DNA of 64,000 bases, from NCBI RefSeq assembly GCF_903064525.1, contig NZ_LR797830.1:2232001-2296000 (forward strand), in the 5' to 3' direction. The notes beneath the pieces were generated by a model. That model was not told the DNA's origin, made no database searches, and was given only the letters and a program-made list of their open reading frames with translations. Made by a program: the position numbers and the translations under genes. The DNA comes from Methylacidimicrobium sp. AP8. GTDB taxonomy: Bacteria; Verrucomicrobiota; Verrucomicrobiia; Methylacidiphilales; Methylacidiphilaceae. Below are positions 8,600-18,004 of the stretch, one piece after another (position 1 is the first letter of the stretch; each line of letters begins with the position of its first letter).

Positions 8600-10140
8600 A
8601 CGAGCACGGATCGCGGACCTGGACGGAGAAGGAGCGCCCCTCCCCGACGGCGAGCCGGCCGCCGCAGGATGCCAAAAAGCGGTTGCGGATCGCCCTGCTG
8701 CTCTCTTCGCTCTGGTCGATTCTTCTGGCGGTTTTCGCCTACGAAGGATTCTTTTCCGATTGGGAGGACACGATCGCCCGCAAGCAAGACCTTTTCCCTT
8801 CCGAGTCGAAGAGCAGCCAGTTCGCCCTCATCGTCATCGACCATATTCCGGCGGACCGTCCTTGGCCTTGGCCCCGCCTCGAGTACGCCCTTTGTCTCCG
8901 GGGTCTGCTCGCGCAATTGCCCCAAAGCGTGGTCTTCGAAGTCCTCCTTAGCGAAAAGGGGACGAAAATGAGCTCCTTCGATCAGACTTTCGCCTCCCTC
9001 ATCCGACGCATCAATCGTGTCTGTTTTGCCGCTGATGCTCTTCTGGCCGAGCAGCAGGGCGAGCCGCTCCCCGCAGGGGCGACACGCCTTCGAGGATTGC
9101 CGAACATCGATTATCTGACCGAATACCGCTCCGTCATCTGGCCGGGAGCGACGTTCGTCGGCGACTGCCCGGTGGGACTGGCCAATCTCGAAATCCCCTC
9201 CGGGGAAGTCCGCTCGCTCCCGCTTGTATTTCGGATCCAGGACGCGCTGGTCCCTTCGCTCTCCCTGCAAGCCGCCGCCGTCTTTCTGGGAGCCGATTTG
9301 CGCCAGACGACCGTCCGCCTGGGCCATGCCGTCATTCTTCGCGACCAGCAGGGAAAACGAATCCGCACGATTCCGATCGACGCCGATGGACGGACGGCCG
9401 TGCGTTATCGCCATTCCCCTGCTACGATCCCCAGAGTCGACTACGACAGTTACTTGGTGTACGCCAACCAGGCGGCCCACGGAGAGCCGACGAGCGACGA
9501 GCTTCCTTCCTTTCGCGGGCGGCAGGTCTGGATCGGAGTGACCGACGGAGATATCGCTCCGAAACTTTCCACGCCTGTCGGAAAGATGACGCCGGTGGAA
9601 CTCCATATGCAAGTGGCCCGGCAGATCGTCGAGGGAGAATTTATTCGCCCGCTGCCCTGGTATCTCAGCGCGGCGCTCGCGTTTATCCTCTGCCTATGGG
9701 GAACGCGCCTTTTCGTCCGATTGCCCCCTCTCTGGGCCGTCACGATCATGGGGGCGGTCTTCGCGGGCGCCGCCGGGGTGTCCATCGCGAGCTTCCTTTT
9801 CCTGGGTCTGGCCTTTCCTCTTGTCACCCTCTTTTTCTCCCTCCTCGGCGCCATCATCTGCGGAACATCGGTTCGCCTCTGGAACTTTCCTTTCTCGGCA
9901 CGAAAACCGCCGGTTGGGCGGTCACCGATCGTCGTCGAAGTCGCTCCGCCCGTGTCGCCATCCGGCCGCTCGTCTGAGCCGATCGAGGCGAAGCCGGCCT
10001 ACTACCCTCCCGGCCCGGCCGGACAACCTCCCCCCCTTTCTCCTTCCTTGATCCGCCTGCAAGGCGCCTTGCAGCGGCTGGAAGAGCGCCGGCGGCGGGA
10101 AAGGTCGTCCGGCAACAACGGCCTCCCCGGTCATCCGTGA
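8596..10140 (+). CDS. CHASE2-domain membrane protein
   Basis: A 514-residue membrane protein. One N-terminal membrane segment (residues about 28-48) is followed by a roughly 300-residue extracytoplasmic region with CHASE2 features: FALIVIDHIPADRPWPWPR near the start, VFEVLLSE, and the late block GRQVWIGVTDGDIAPKLSTP, ending VELHMQVARQIVEG. Three or four C-terminal membrane helices and a Pro-rich cytoplasmic tail ending in a charged helix complete it. CHASE2 is an extracellular sensory domain, usually joined to kinases or cyclases; here no output domain follows. GTG 8596 overlaps the stop of the J-domain gene (GTGA). Confidence 0.72.
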   Translation: MNEHGSRTWTEKERPSPTASRPPQDAKKRLRIALLLSSLWSILLAVFAYEGFFSDWEDTIARKQDLFPSESKSSQFALIVIDHIPADRPWPWPRLEYALCLRGLLAQLPQSVVFEVLLSEKGTKMSSFDQTFASLIRRINRVCFAADALLAEQQGEPLPAGATRLRGLPNIDYLTEYRSVIWPGATFVGDCPVGLANLEIPSGEVRSLPLVFRIQDALVPSLSLQAAAVFLGADLRQTTVRLGHAVILRDQQGKRIRTIPIDADGRTAVRYRHSPATIPRVDYDSYLVYANQAAHGEPTSDELPSFRGRQVWIGVTDGDIAPKLSTPVGKMTPVELHMQVARQIVEGEFIRPLPWYLSAALAFILCLWGTRLFVRLPPLWAVTIMGAVFAGAAGVSIASFLFLGLAFPLVTLFFSLLGAIICGTSVRLWNFPFSARKPPVGRSPIVVEVAPPVSPSGRSSEPIEAKPAYYPPGPAGQPPPLSPSLIRLQGALQRLEERRRRERSSGNNGLPGHP

Positions 10141-10270
10141 GCCGGGTGCTTCCGTGATCGCCGGCCCCGCACGGTGGAAACGGGGCAGGCTCCTTGAGTT
10201 CCCGGTCAGGCTCTTGCCTTGCCGCGGGGACGAGAGCATGGCAGGAATGCGGGAGGGGATGGAAAATCGA

Positions 10271-10798
10271 ATGGATGGTCTTTCCGAGATCTTCGACGTC
10301 GTGGATGCCGACGATCGCGTCGTGGGCCAGGAACCGCGCCACCGGGTGCACCGTTTCGGCCTGCGCCATCGTGCGGTTCACGTGCTTCTCTTCAACACGC
10401 GCGGGGAGCTCTTTTTGCAAAAACGCTCGCTCTGGAAAGACCTCAACCCGGGCCTTTGGGACTCGTCATGCAGCGGGCACGTCCACGCGGGAGAATCCTA
10501 CGAGGAAGCCGCCCGCAGAGAGTTGAGCGAGGAGCTCGGCTTGCGCGAGCCGATTCTGGTTCGACCCGTCGGCAAGCTCGCCGCCGGACAAGAGACCGGC
10601 AATGAATTCATCTGGGTTTATCAGGTGGAACGCGACGGCCCGTTCGCCCTGGATCCGGAAGAAATTTCCGAGGGTCGCTTCCTAGGGATACCCGCTCTGG
10701 AACTGGAGCTGGGGACGGTTCCGGATCTCTTTTCTCCGGCGTTCGTCTACCTGTGGAGTCGACTACGACACCGATTTCTCCTTCGCGGCGCGAGATAG
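10271..10798 (+). CDS. Nudix hydrolase, YfcD/isopentenyl-diphosphate isomerase-like
   Basis: A 175-residue Nudix protein opening with EIFDVVDADDRVVGQEPR, typical of the YfcD branch related to IPP isomerase. The Nudix box GHVHAGESYEEAARRELSEE is complete (G, E, RE, EE in place). The substrate cannot be read from sequence; hydrolysis of a nucleoside diphosphate derivative or isoprenoid isomerisation are both conceivable, the former being more usual for this subgroup. Several ATGs lie upstream (10238, 10247, 10259); 10271 was chosen because it sits directly before the conserved start of the domain. Confidence 0.8.
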   Translation: MDGLSEIFDVVDADDRVVGQEPRHRVHRFGLRHRAVHVLLFNTRGELFLQKRSLWKDLNPGLWDSSCSGHVHAGESYEEAARRELSEELGLREPILVRPVGKLAAGQETGNEFIWVYQVERDGPFALDPEEISEGRFLGIPALELELGTVPDLFSPAFVYLWSRLRHRFLLRGAR

Positions 10799-11307
10799 GA
10801 CCTTTCCGCGCGCGACCGGCGCCGAGCGCTGTTGTCCGGCTTTTTGCCCTTCCTTTCGCTTTCGCGTTGAGCGCTTGCGCGCCGCTTTATCTCCATTCCC
10901 CAAAGCCCCTCCTCTTCGATGTCGACCTCGATACCGAGATCCGGAGCCCGCCGCTCCAGTCCGGAGCTGCGGCTCCCGCCAATCTGCAGGAGAGAAGGCG
11001 AACGCACATGGCGGAGGTGCAAGCCTTGAAGAATGCCCGCATCATCGGCGAGACGAGCAACGGCTACCTCCAAATTGTGGCCGAACCGGCGGAAGCCGGC
11101 TATCGCTCCTACATCCATCGGATCGTCGAAGAAGAGAATCGAGCCCGCTACCTCCTATATGCAAGCGAGGCCAAGAAGCTCGGAGAAACCCTCTCCGGAG
11201 TGGAGGCACGCTACGCAGAACGGTGGCAAGATAACGCTTTTCCCGGAGAGCTGATCCAGAAGCCGGATGGCAGTTGGATCGCGAAGCCCGATCCGGCAGA
11301 AGGATAG
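10753..11307 (+). CDS. Lipoprotein of unknown function, possibly DUF1318-like
   Basis: A 184-residue predicted lipoprotein. A basic N-region leads into VVRLFALPFAFALSAC, where the LSAC lipobox gives a lipidated Cys near residue 42. The mature part contains QALKNARIIGETSNGYLQIV, reminiscent of DUF1318/YdbL proteins, and ends with a charged helix. The only plausible start is the GTG at 10753, which overlaps the Nudix gene by 46 bp. The function is not known. It converges on the following minus-strand gene with a 14-bp gap. Confidence 0.6.
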   Translation: MESTTTPISPSRREIGPFRARPAPSAVVRLFALPFAFALSACAPLYLHSPKPLLFDVDLDTEIRSPPLQSGAAAPANLQERRRTHMAEVQALKNARIIGETSNGYLQIVAEPAEAGYRSYIHRIVEEENRARYLLYASEAKKLGETLSGVEARYAERWQDNAFPGELIQKPDGSWIAKPDPAEG

Positions 11308-11321
11308 CCTCCACCGCGGAA

Positions 11322-11942
11322 TCACCGGAGGGCGGAGGGCACCTGGATGGTCGGATCCACCGCGTTGACTGCAGACGCGGAATCCGGCATCCGGACGCGA
11401 TGGGAGGGAGCTCCGGGATGCTCCGGCGGCGGAGAGGCCGGACCGATCGGTTCCACCCGCTCGGGAACGAAAACAGCCAGAAACTCGTCGGTGTGGGGAT
11501 CGTACACGGTGAAGGGAGCCAGATAGCCGCGGAGCCGATATTCGACGTCGTTGTCGGCCGGAGGCTTCTTCTTGAGCAGACGCCAGGGGGCCACTATGCC
11601 GCCGGGCGTCTCCTTCAACACCACCCACTTGGCCGCGGACCAGGGTTCATTGACACGCCGCACCCAACCCCAACCGCTCCCATCCTTGTCGTAGGTTCGG
11701 TGTCCGATGAACTCTTCTACCTGAACACCGGGAGGGGGAACAAGCGGTTCGGGAGCCTGCTGGGGAGGTGGCAACACCGGTTGCGCCGGCGCGACCGCTT
11801 CCGCGGGGGGTGCGGGAGCGGGGGCGGCATCCGGCCCGGCACCGGGCGAGCCACCTACCGGCGGCCGCTCTTCGCCGTGGACGGAAGCTAGGGAAAGGAA
11901 GCAAGCAGCCACTCCCGCCGCCAGGGAAAGTCTCGAAGCCAT
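11322..11942 (-). CDS. Secreted protein of unknown function with Pro/Ala-rich spacer
   Basis: A 206-residue protein with a signal peptide (LSLAAGVAACFLSLASVHG). An Ala/Pro-rich low-complexity spacer spans about 25-75, and a folded part follows with FIGHRTYDKDGSGWGWVRRV and FTVYDPHTDEFLAVFVPER. I do not recognise the family. It starts 6 bp after the stop of the 11948-12712 gene (ATG 11942; ATG 11960 is an overlapping alternative), so the two secreted proteins are probably made together after ribBA. Confidence 0.62.
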   Translation of the reverse strand: MASRLSLAAGVAACFLSLASVHGEERPPVGGSPGAGPDAAPAPAPPAEAVAPAQPVLPPPQQAPEPLVPPPGVQVEEFIGHRTYDKDGSGWGWVRRVNEPWSAAKWVVLKETPGGIVAPWRLLKKKPPADNDVEYRLRGYLAPFTVYDPHTDEFLAVFVPERVEPIGPASPPPEHPGAPSHRVRMPDSASAVNAVDPTIQVPSALR

Positions 11943-11947
11943 GCCCG

Positions 11948-12712
11948 CTATTGGGTCCATTTGGCGCCCTTCGACAGATAGGGCAGGCTGGCCGTTGCAT
12001 AGTCCGTGCGCCCGACCGCCCCGACCATGGGAACTCCGAACCGACGCTTCCACCATTGTGCAAAATCCTCTCCGGAATGGCATCCCCAGCTTTTGACAAC
12101 GGCGCTCCGGAGGAAGGCCTTCTTCTCGATCTTCCGCAGCTCCTTTTCATGGAGGCACTCCTTCGACATGTTGTCGAAGTAGGTGCTGTAATCGAACATC
12201 AAGCAGGCTCGATTGGAATGACCGAAATAATCGAGTCCCCCAATCGGCATCGTCTTCCGATCATGCCCGGCGTTTAGGTAGTTGATGAGCTGTTCGGTGG
12301 TGTCGAACCAGAACAGAGGGACCCCCAGGGCGTTTGCCTGATCGACGATGTTGGAGAGGATGTCGAGCTTCTCCTCCCGCCCGCGCGAGACATACGCGGG
12401 TCGATAGACGAGCCAAGTGAGGATAATGCCCGGCTTTCTTTCCGATTGCAATCGGAGCTGTTCGAGGCGCGCGACCGCCGCTCGGATGAAGTTGCCCCAG
12501 TACTTGTCATGAGAGTCGGACTTGCCGTGCTCGAAAAATCGGAGCGCCGGTCCGCCGCTGATCACGATCCATTCCTGTTGTGCGGGATCCCGCGCAAAAA
12601 GGGACGGGGATCCGCTCATCCATAGGAGAAGCGGCAGGAGCGCCAGTCCGAGCCGGCGAATCCTCCGGTTCCACCGCCGACGGAGAGGGAGAGCGGAGAA
12701 GGACCCAACCAT
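11948..12712 (-). CDS. Secreted protein with clan-CD-like His/Cys pair, function unknown
   Basis: A 254-residue protein with a strongly basic n-region and hydrophobic segment (LGLALLPLLLWMSGSP) followed by a signal-peptidase-like FARD. Two blocks stand out: IGGLDYFGHSN (His165) and AVVKSWGCHSGE (Cys211). Each is a hydrophobic strand followed by His-Ser and Gly-Cys, the layout of the catalytic dyad in caspase-clan (clan CD) peptidases and CHAT domains. That assignment is inference from pattern only. The C-terminus GAVGRTDYA is also well structured. It lies 14 bp after ribBA on the same strand and is followed by another secreted protein. Confidence 0.65.
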   Translation of the reverse strand: MVGSFSALPLRRRWNRRIRRLGLALLPLLLWMSGSPSLFARDPAQQEWIVISGGPALRFFEHGKSDSHDKYWGNFIRAAVARLEQLRLQSERKPGIILTWLVYRPAYVSRGREEKLDILSNIVDQANALGVPLFWFDTTEQLINYLNAGHDRKTMPIGGLDYFGHSNRACLMFDYSTYFDNMSKECLHEKELRKIEKKAFLRSAVVKSWGCHSGEDFAQWWKRRFGVPMVGAVGRTDYATASLPYLSKGAKWTQ

Positions 12713-12726
12713 CGCCCGGCTTCGCC

Positions 12727-13965
12727 TCAGGGAACGCGACCTTGGAAAAGCTCGGCGGGAATGAGATGACCGAGCTTGTCCACCTTGGCCTGAAGGTAGC
12801 GTCGATTGTAATGATTCGGCTTTCCGTGGAGGGGGATGCGCTCGACGATTTCCAAGCCGTAGCCTTCGATCCCGATCCTTTTGATCGGGTTGTTCGTCAA
12901 GAGCCGCAGCCGATGCGCGCCCAACGCGCGGAGAATCTGGCAGCCGATCCCGTAATCCCGGTTATCGGGAGCGAACGCAAGGGCCGCGTTGGCCTCCACA
13001 GTATCGAGCCCCGCCTCTTGGAGCTTGTAGCTTTTCAGCTTGTTCAGCAGCCCGATTCCCCTGCCCTCCTGCCGCAAATAGAGAAGCACGCCTTTCCCCT
13101 CCTGCTCGATCCGTGCCAAGGCGAGGGCCAATTGTTCCCCGCAGTCGCAGCGCAACGAATGAAAGACATCTCCGGTCAGGCATTGCGAGTGGACACGGGT
13201 CACCACGGCCTCGTCGGAAGACCAGCTTCCCTTCGTGAGTGCCAGCTGTTCATCGCCCGTCAAGACGTCGCGGAACGCGGTTAGAGAAAAATGGCCGAAG
13301 ACAGTCGGGAGAGAGACCGTGATGACCTTTTCCACCAGGGATTCCGTCCGCAACCGATATGCGATCAGGTCCTTGATCGTCACGATCCGGAGCTGGAACT
13401 CGGCGGCGACACGCATCAGATCGGGCACCCGCGCCATTGTCCCGTCCGCGTTCAAAATTTCCACGAGCACGCCCGCCGGAAAGAGACCGGCCAAGCGCAT
13501 GAGATCGACAGCCGCCTCGGTGTGGCCGGCGCGTCGAAGCACCCCCCCCTCGGCCGCACGCAGAGGGAAGATATGCCCTGGGCGGCAAAAATGAGCCGGG
13601 CCCGCATGGATATCCGCCAAGGCACGCACCGTCCGGGCACGGTCGGCTGCCGAGATGCCGGTGCTGGTGCCGATCGTGTAATCGACAGAAACCGTAAAAG
13701 GGGTGCCCTGGAGAGCCGTGTTCTGCTGCGGGGATACCATCCAAGGCAGGTTGAGCTCGTCTGCCCGTTGATTCGTGATCGGGACACAAATCAGCCCCCG
13801 TCCATGCTGCGCCATGAAGTTGATCGTCTCCGGCGTGCAAAGCTCCGCCGAAGCGACGAAGTCCCCTTCGTTCTCCCGCTCCTCGTTGTCGACGACGATC
13901 ACGATCTTGCCTTGGCGAAGATCGGCGAGCGCTTCTTCGATCGAAGAAAATGAGGAGCTGGTCAT
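12727..13965 (-). CDS. ribBA: Bifunctional 3,4-dihydroxy-2-butanone-4-phosphate synthase / GTP cyclohydrolase II
   Basis: A 412-residue fusion catalysing the two entry reactions of riboflavin synthesis. The N-terminal RibB half (about 1-205) has [11 protein letters not shown] and [12 protein letters not shown]; the C-terminal RibA half has the zinc-binding Cys cluster in [20 protein letters not shown] and the EGRGIGL loop, followed by [11 protein letters not shown]. All catalytic signatures look intact. ATG 13965 begins right at the conserved N-terminus; the open frame upstream of it lacks family sequence. ribE lies far away at 44675. No FMN riboswitch was recognised in the 144-bp divergent gap to ccsA. 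Confidence 0.95.
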   Translation of the reverse strand: MTSSSFSSIEEALADLRQGKIVIVVDNEERENEGDFVASAELCTPETINFMAQHGRGLICVPITNQRADELNLPWMVSPQQNTALQGTPFTVSVDYTIGTSTGISAADRARTVRALADIHAGPAHFCRPGHIFPLRAAEGGVLRRAGHTEAAVDLMRLAGLFPAGVLVEILNADGTMARVPDLMRVAAEFQLRIVTIKDLIAYRLRTESLVEKVITVSLPTVFGHFSLTAFRDVLTGDEQLALTKGSWSSDEAVVTRVHSQCLTGDVFHSLRCDCGEQLALALARIEQEGKGVLLYLRQEGRGIGLLNKLKSYKLQEAGLDTVEANAALAFAPDNRDYGIGCQILRALGAHRLRLLTNNPIKRIGIEGYGLEIVERIPLHGKPNHYNRRYLQAKVDKLGHLIPAELFQGRVP

Positions 13966-14109
13966 AGCAGAAGCGCCTGCCCGGATGGCACCGCCCGAAG
14001 ATCGGACAAAGAGTTTCCGAACCAGACAGCGGAAGCGGCACCCATGGCAAGAAGGCCCCTTTGAGAGGTTGCCTACTATATAGCGGAAGAGTATCCTCGG
14101 GGCAAATTG

Positions 14110-15825
14110 ATGCGTACGCTTTCGCTCCTGTCCGCCTGTTTCTTGTCCTTGTGGGCAGCGTTTCCCGCACCGGGCCGAGCTCAAGGTTCATGGGAGCGGG
14201 ATTTTGCGCGGATCGCCGTGCAGGATCATGGCAGAAGGAAGCCGCTGACCAGCTTCGCTACCGAAAGCGTTCTCTTCCTCTCCGGCAGGCCGAGCATCGT
14301 TCTGCCCGATCGCGGCGGCAAGATGGGTTCGCTCGCCGTGCTGCTCGCGCTCTGGCTTTCCCCAGATGGATGGGAAAAGGAACCCATCCTTCTGATCAGC
14401 GAACCGAGCCTCCGCGAGGCGCTTGGCCTTCCGTCCTCCCGCACCCGCTTTTCGTATGAGGAATTGAGGAACAATCCGGCGCTGCGGGAGATGGCTCTTC
14501 GCCTGGGAGCCAGGGGAACGGGGGACCCGACGGAGGATCCGGCCAAAGCGCAGCGGGATCGGGCGGTTCGCGGCTTGACGGAACGCATCGATCTTTTCTC
14601 CCGCCTCGTCACCGGCCGCGCGCTACGCATCGTTCCGCCGCCGCCGGGAACGGAGGGCCGATGGCTCACCCTCTCCGAAGCAAAAGCGGCCTATCCTCCG
14701 GAGGCGGCGTCCAAGCTTGACGGCGCTTGGGAAGCGATGCGAACCGCTTTTCTGGCAGGCAAGAACGAGGAGGCGGGTGCCGCCGCCGTCCGCCTTGCGG
14801 AGGAGATAAGAAGTTTGAACCCCGGCGCGTATCCGGATGCCGCGAAGCTCCTCTTCGAGCAACGCTATCACGAGCTCCAGCCGTGGCGGTGGGCGTGGAT
14901 CTGCTACGGCGCGGCGGCGATCTGCCTCGCCCTGACCAGCGGCTGGGGTCGGCGGATCGGCTACGGGATCGGATGGGGCTTGGCCCTGACCGGGTTCCTC
15001 TTCCAGGCTTACGGGTTCTACTGCCGGATCGTGCTCGCCGGCAGGCCTCCGGTCACGAACATGTATGAATCGGTGATCTGGGTGGCCTTCGGAGTCGTCC
15101 TTTTCGCGCTTGTCCTCGAAGCCGTCTACCGCTCTCGCTATATTCTGCTGGCCGCGCTTCCGATAGCAGTCCTCTGCCTTCTCTTCGTCCAAACCCAGCC
15201 GTTGATTTTCGATCCCTCTCTGCAGCCGTTGGTGCCGGTTCTTCGGAACAACTTCTGGCTGACCGTCCACGTCTTGACCGTCACGCTGAGCTATGCGGCC
15301 TTCGGCCTGGCGCTCGGATTGGGGGATCTCTATCTCTGGCGATGGCTGCGGCGGGGGCCGGACGGCCGAAGCGTCGATCCGCTTCTCCGGCAATATATTT
15401 ACCGCTCTCTGCAAATCGGGGTCTTCTTCCTCGCTTCCGGAGTGGTGCTCGGAGCGGTTTGGGCCAATTATTCTTGGGGGCGCTTTTGGGATTGGGATCC
15501 GAAGGAAACCTGGGCGCTCGTCGCCCTTCTCTGCTACCTGGCCCTGCTCCATGGTTCGATCGCCGGCTGGTGGGGAGAATTCGGCCTCGCCCTGGGTGCG
15601 GTGCTCTGCTTTCTCAGCGTTCTGATGGCTTGGTACGGAGTCAACTTTGTGCTCGGCAAGGGATTGCACAGTTATGGCTTCGGCAGCGGGGCGGTCGGCC
15701 CGGTGGCGGCTTTTGCACTCGCGGAGCTTCTTTTCGCCGCCTGGTGCGGTTGGGTCCGGCGAAAGCGTCGAGCCAGGGAGGGAATGCCGATCGCCCCTTC
15801 CCCGGCCTCGCGGGCCGGACGTTAG
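14110..15825 (+). CDS. ccsA: Cytochrome c biogenesis protein, CcsA/ResC type
   Basis: A 571-residue integral membrane protein. After a signal-like N-terminus, a roughly 220-residue extracytoplasmic region begins with the [19 protein letters not shown] block found in fused CcsA proteins. About nine membrane helices follow, with [11 protein letters not shown] and the tryptophan-rich heme-handling motif [18 protein letters not shown]. It delivers heme to apocytochromes outside the membrane (System II). ATG 14110 is preceded by an in-frame TTG at 14107. No ResB partner is next to it. Its last 4 bp overlap the end of argH on the other strand. Confidence 0.9.
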   Translation: MRTLSLLSACFLSLWAAFPAPGRAQGSWERDFARIAVQDHGRRKPLTSFATESVLFLSGRPSIVLPDRGGKMGSLAVLLALWLSPDGWEKEPILLISEPSLREALGLPSSRTRFSYEELRNNPALREMALRLGARGTGDPTEDPAKAQRDRAVRGLTERIDLFSRLVTGRALRIVPPPPGTEGRWLTLSEAKAAYPPEAASKLDGAWEAMRTAFLAGKNEEAGAAAVRLAEEIRSLNPGAYPDAAKLLFEQRYHELQPWRWAWICYGAAAICLALTSGWGRRIGYGIGWGLALTGFLFQAYGFYCRIVLAGRPPVTNMYESVIWVAFGVVLFALVLEAVYRSRYILLAALPIAVLCLLFVQTQPLIFDPSLQPLVPVLRNNFWLTVHVLTVTLSYAAFGLALGLGDLYLWRWLRRGPDGRSVDPLLRQYIYRSLQIGVFFLASGVVLGAVWANYSWGRFWDWDPKETWALVALLCYLALLHGSIAGWWGEFGLALGAVLCFLSVLMAWYGVNFVLGKGLHSYGFGSGAVGPVAAFALAELLFAAWCGWVRRKRRAREGMPIAPSPASRAGR

Positions 15826-17213
15826 AGAGGCTCCGCGCTCCATTCCCGCCGCCACCGCTCGATTTCGGCCCGCACGAAGCTCGGGCGGGACGACCCTTCG
15901 GTACGTCTCTTGGCGATCGCTGCCGTCGGGTTCCAAAGCTGCGCCCACTCGGCGGGAAGATCCGGGTGGAGCGGGGCGACATCCTCGGGAGCAAGCTCGG
16001 ATAGGGCAACGTTTCGCGACTCGGCCAGCGCAACCAGCCGTCCCACCGCGTGGTGGGCGTCGCGAAAAGCGACGCCGTGGTTGACGAGCCAATCGACCAA
16101 ATCGGTGGCGAGCAGCGCGGGATCGGACGAAGCCCGATTGCACCGGTCTCGATGTACGACGATTCCGGGAATGAGCGCGGCCAGGATCTGCAGGGAGCCG
16201 AGGATGGTGTCGGCGCTATCGAACATGGGCTCCTTGTCCTCTTGAAGATCGCGATTGTAGGTGAGCGGGAGCCCCTTGAGCAGGGTCAGCAGCGAGAGAA
16301 GGTTGCCGGAAAGCCGGGCCGCTTTCCCGCGGATAAGCTCCAGGACGTCCGGATTCCGCTTTTGCGGCATCAGGCTCGATCCGGTGGTGAATGCTTCGGG
16401 AAGCGACACGAATCCGAACTCGCTGGTCGACCAGAGGATCAAATCCTCCGCAAACCGGGAGAGATGGGTTCCCAGGAGAGCGAGAGCGGCCAGGTACTCC
16501 ACCGCGAAATCACGATCGCTTACCGCGTCCATCGAGTTGCGGGCCACCTGCGAAAAATGGAGTAGCTCCGCGACGCGCCGCCGATCGAGAGGGAGGGTAC
16601 TGCCCGCCAGCGCACCGCTCCCGAGGGGAAGCACATCCGCCCTCCGGCGGGCATCGCGCAAGCGGTCCGAGTCACGGGAGAGCATCTCGACGTAAGCAAG
16701 CAGATGATGGGCGAGGAGAACGGGTTGCGCTCGCTGAAGATGTGTATATCCCGGGATGAGCACATCGCTGTCCCGCTCGGCCCAATCGAGAAGAGCCTGC
16801 TGGACGGCACGAATCGCCTTGCGATCCTTGTCGATCTCATCCTTTACCCAAAGCCGCAACGACGTGGCCACCTGATCGTTGCGACTCCGTCCCGTGTGCA
16901 GCTTGGCGCCGGCGGGCGTTCGGGCGGTCAAGGCCCGCTCGATGTTCATGTGAAGATCCTCCCAATCGATCGACCAAGGGAAAGCGCCCTGTTCGATCTC
17001 CTGTTCGATCTGCCGCAACCCACGCACGATCTCATCCCGCTCCTGGATGCTGAGCAGCCCCGCTTCCTGCAGCATCGTCGCGTGGGCGATGCTCCCACGA
17101 ATATCCTGCCGGTAGAGACGGCGATCAAAACTAACAGACTCGGAAAAGCGTTTGAGAAGGGCGTCGGGCTTATCGTGAAACCGGCCTCCCCATGGCGGAA
17201 TTGCGGGATTCAT
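15822..17213 (-). CDS. argH: Argininosuccinate lyase
   Basis: A 463-residue cytosolic enzyme of the fumarase/aspartase superfamily that splits argininosuccinate into arginine and fumarate. It has WGGRF at the N-terminus, the HTGRSRNDQVATSLRLW block, the catalytic TTGSSLMPQKRNPD loop and full family length. It is separated from the argCJBDF cluster (45299-50716) and sits instead at the downstream end of the atp/tilS/rluB run, 11 bp after rluB. Confidence 0.96.
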   Translation of the reverse strand: MNPAIPPWGGRFHDKPDALLKRFSESVSFDRRLYRQDIRGSIAHATMLQEAGLLSIQERDEIVRGLRQIEQEIEQGAFPWSIDWEDLHMNIERALTARTPAGAKLHTGRSRNDQVATSLRLWVKDEIDKDRKAIRAVQQALLDWAERDSDVLIPGYTHLQRAQPVLLAHHLLAYVEMLSRDSDRLRDARRRADVLPLGSGALAGSTLPLDRRRVAELLHFSQVARNSMDAVSDRDFAVEYLAALALLGTHLSRFAEDLILWSTSEFGFVSLPEAFTTGSSLMPQKRNPDVLELIRGKAARLSGNLLSLLTLLKGLPLTYNRDLQEDKEPMFDSADTILGSLQILAALIPGIVVHRDRCNRASSDPALLATDLVDWLVNHGVAFRDAHHAVGRLVALAESRNVALSELAPEDVAPLHPDLPAEWAQLWNPTAAIAKRRTEGSSRPSFVRAEIERWRREWSAEPL

Positions 17214-17224
17214 AAGGAACGGTT

Positions 17225-18004
17225 CTAGGCTTTTTCCCGGGAAGCCCGCGCGTTCGGAGCCATGGCGCGTATAAGGGCTTCGGTTTCCGCCCCGGAAAGA
17301 AGCCGGTATTGGCCTGCGCGGAGCGAGCCCAGGAGGAGCGGGCCATAGGCAATGCGCACCAGTCGAGTCACCGGAAAGCCGATAGCAGCGAACATCAACC
17401 GGATTTGACGCTTGAGCCCCTGATGGAGCACCACACGGACGCGCCGAGGTCCCAGAACCCGGAAGGAATCGATCCTTGCGGTCCGGCCCTCGATGCAGCG
17501 ACCACGGAGAAGGGTGGCGATACGGCAGGCCTCCAAGGGACGATCGCTTTCCACCTCGTACACCTTGGGAATCTTATAGCGCGGGTGCGCCAACCGCTCG
17601 ATGAGGAGCCCATCGTTCGTAAAGAGCAGCAGTCCTTCGCTCTCCCGATCCAAGCGACCCACATAACGGAGATTTCTCCACCGTGTCGGCAGGAGATCGT
17701 ATACGGTTGGACGTCCACGAGGGTCCAAGCTGGTACAGAGAAATCCCTTCGGTTTATGCAGAAGGACGGTCAAGCCGGCGGAGGGGCGAAGCGGCCGGCC
17801 GTCGAGCGCGACGGCATCCGTTGCGGAGACTTGGAAGGCGAGGCGACCGGCGGGGAGGCCGTTTACGGTCACCCTTCCCTCCAGGATGAGCCGTTCTACG
17901 CCTCGGCGGGATCCGAGACCGCAGCGAGCTAGGTATTGGTTGAGGCGCACGGGAGAGTCTGATGCTGGAGACGGATTTCTCCGTCTCTCCGGACGGCCTG
18001 CCAC
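17225..18004 (-). CDS. rluB: 23S rRNA pseudouridine synthase, RluB/RsuA family
   Basis: A 259-residue RsuA/RluB-type enzyme. An S4 RNA-binding domain (RLNQYLARCGLGSRRGVERLI) is followed by the catalytic domain with YVGRLDRESEGLLLFTNDG, where the Asp of GRLD is the nucleophile. The GTG at 18004 gives a basic 18-residue lead and overlaps tilS by 76 bp; a GTG at 17950, directly before RLNQYLARCG, is an equally reasonable start with less overlap. The exact target uridine cannot be told from sequence. Confidence 0.88.
   Translation of the reverse strand: MAGRPERRRNPSPASDSPVRLNQYLARCGLGSRRGVERLILEGRVTVNGLPAGRLAFQVSATDAVALDGRPLRPSAGLTVLLHKPKGFLCTSLDPRGRPTVYDLLPTRWRNLRYVGRLDRESEGLLLFTNDGLLIERLAHPRYKIPKVYEVESDRPLEACRIATLLRGRCIEGRTARIDSFRVLGPRRVRVVLHQGLKRQIRLMFAAIGFPVTRLVRIAYGPLLLGSLRAGQYRLLSGAETEALIRAMAPNARASREKA

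Noticed and set aside
8413-9612. 399-codon minus-strand frame opposite the CHASE2 gene
   Set aside because: The plus-strand frame has clear membrane segments, a CHASE2 layout and translational coupling; the antisense frame has none.
13966-14109. Possible FMN riboswitch upstream of ribBA
   Set aside because: The conserved core sequences of the RFN element (such as AGGGCAGGG and the ACCGGCGGT region) are not present in order.
14623-16143. 506-codon minus-strand open frame opposite ccsA and running into argH
   Set aside because: It covers conserved ccsA membrane helices in antisense and encodes a low-complexity charged sequence; there is no homology pattern.
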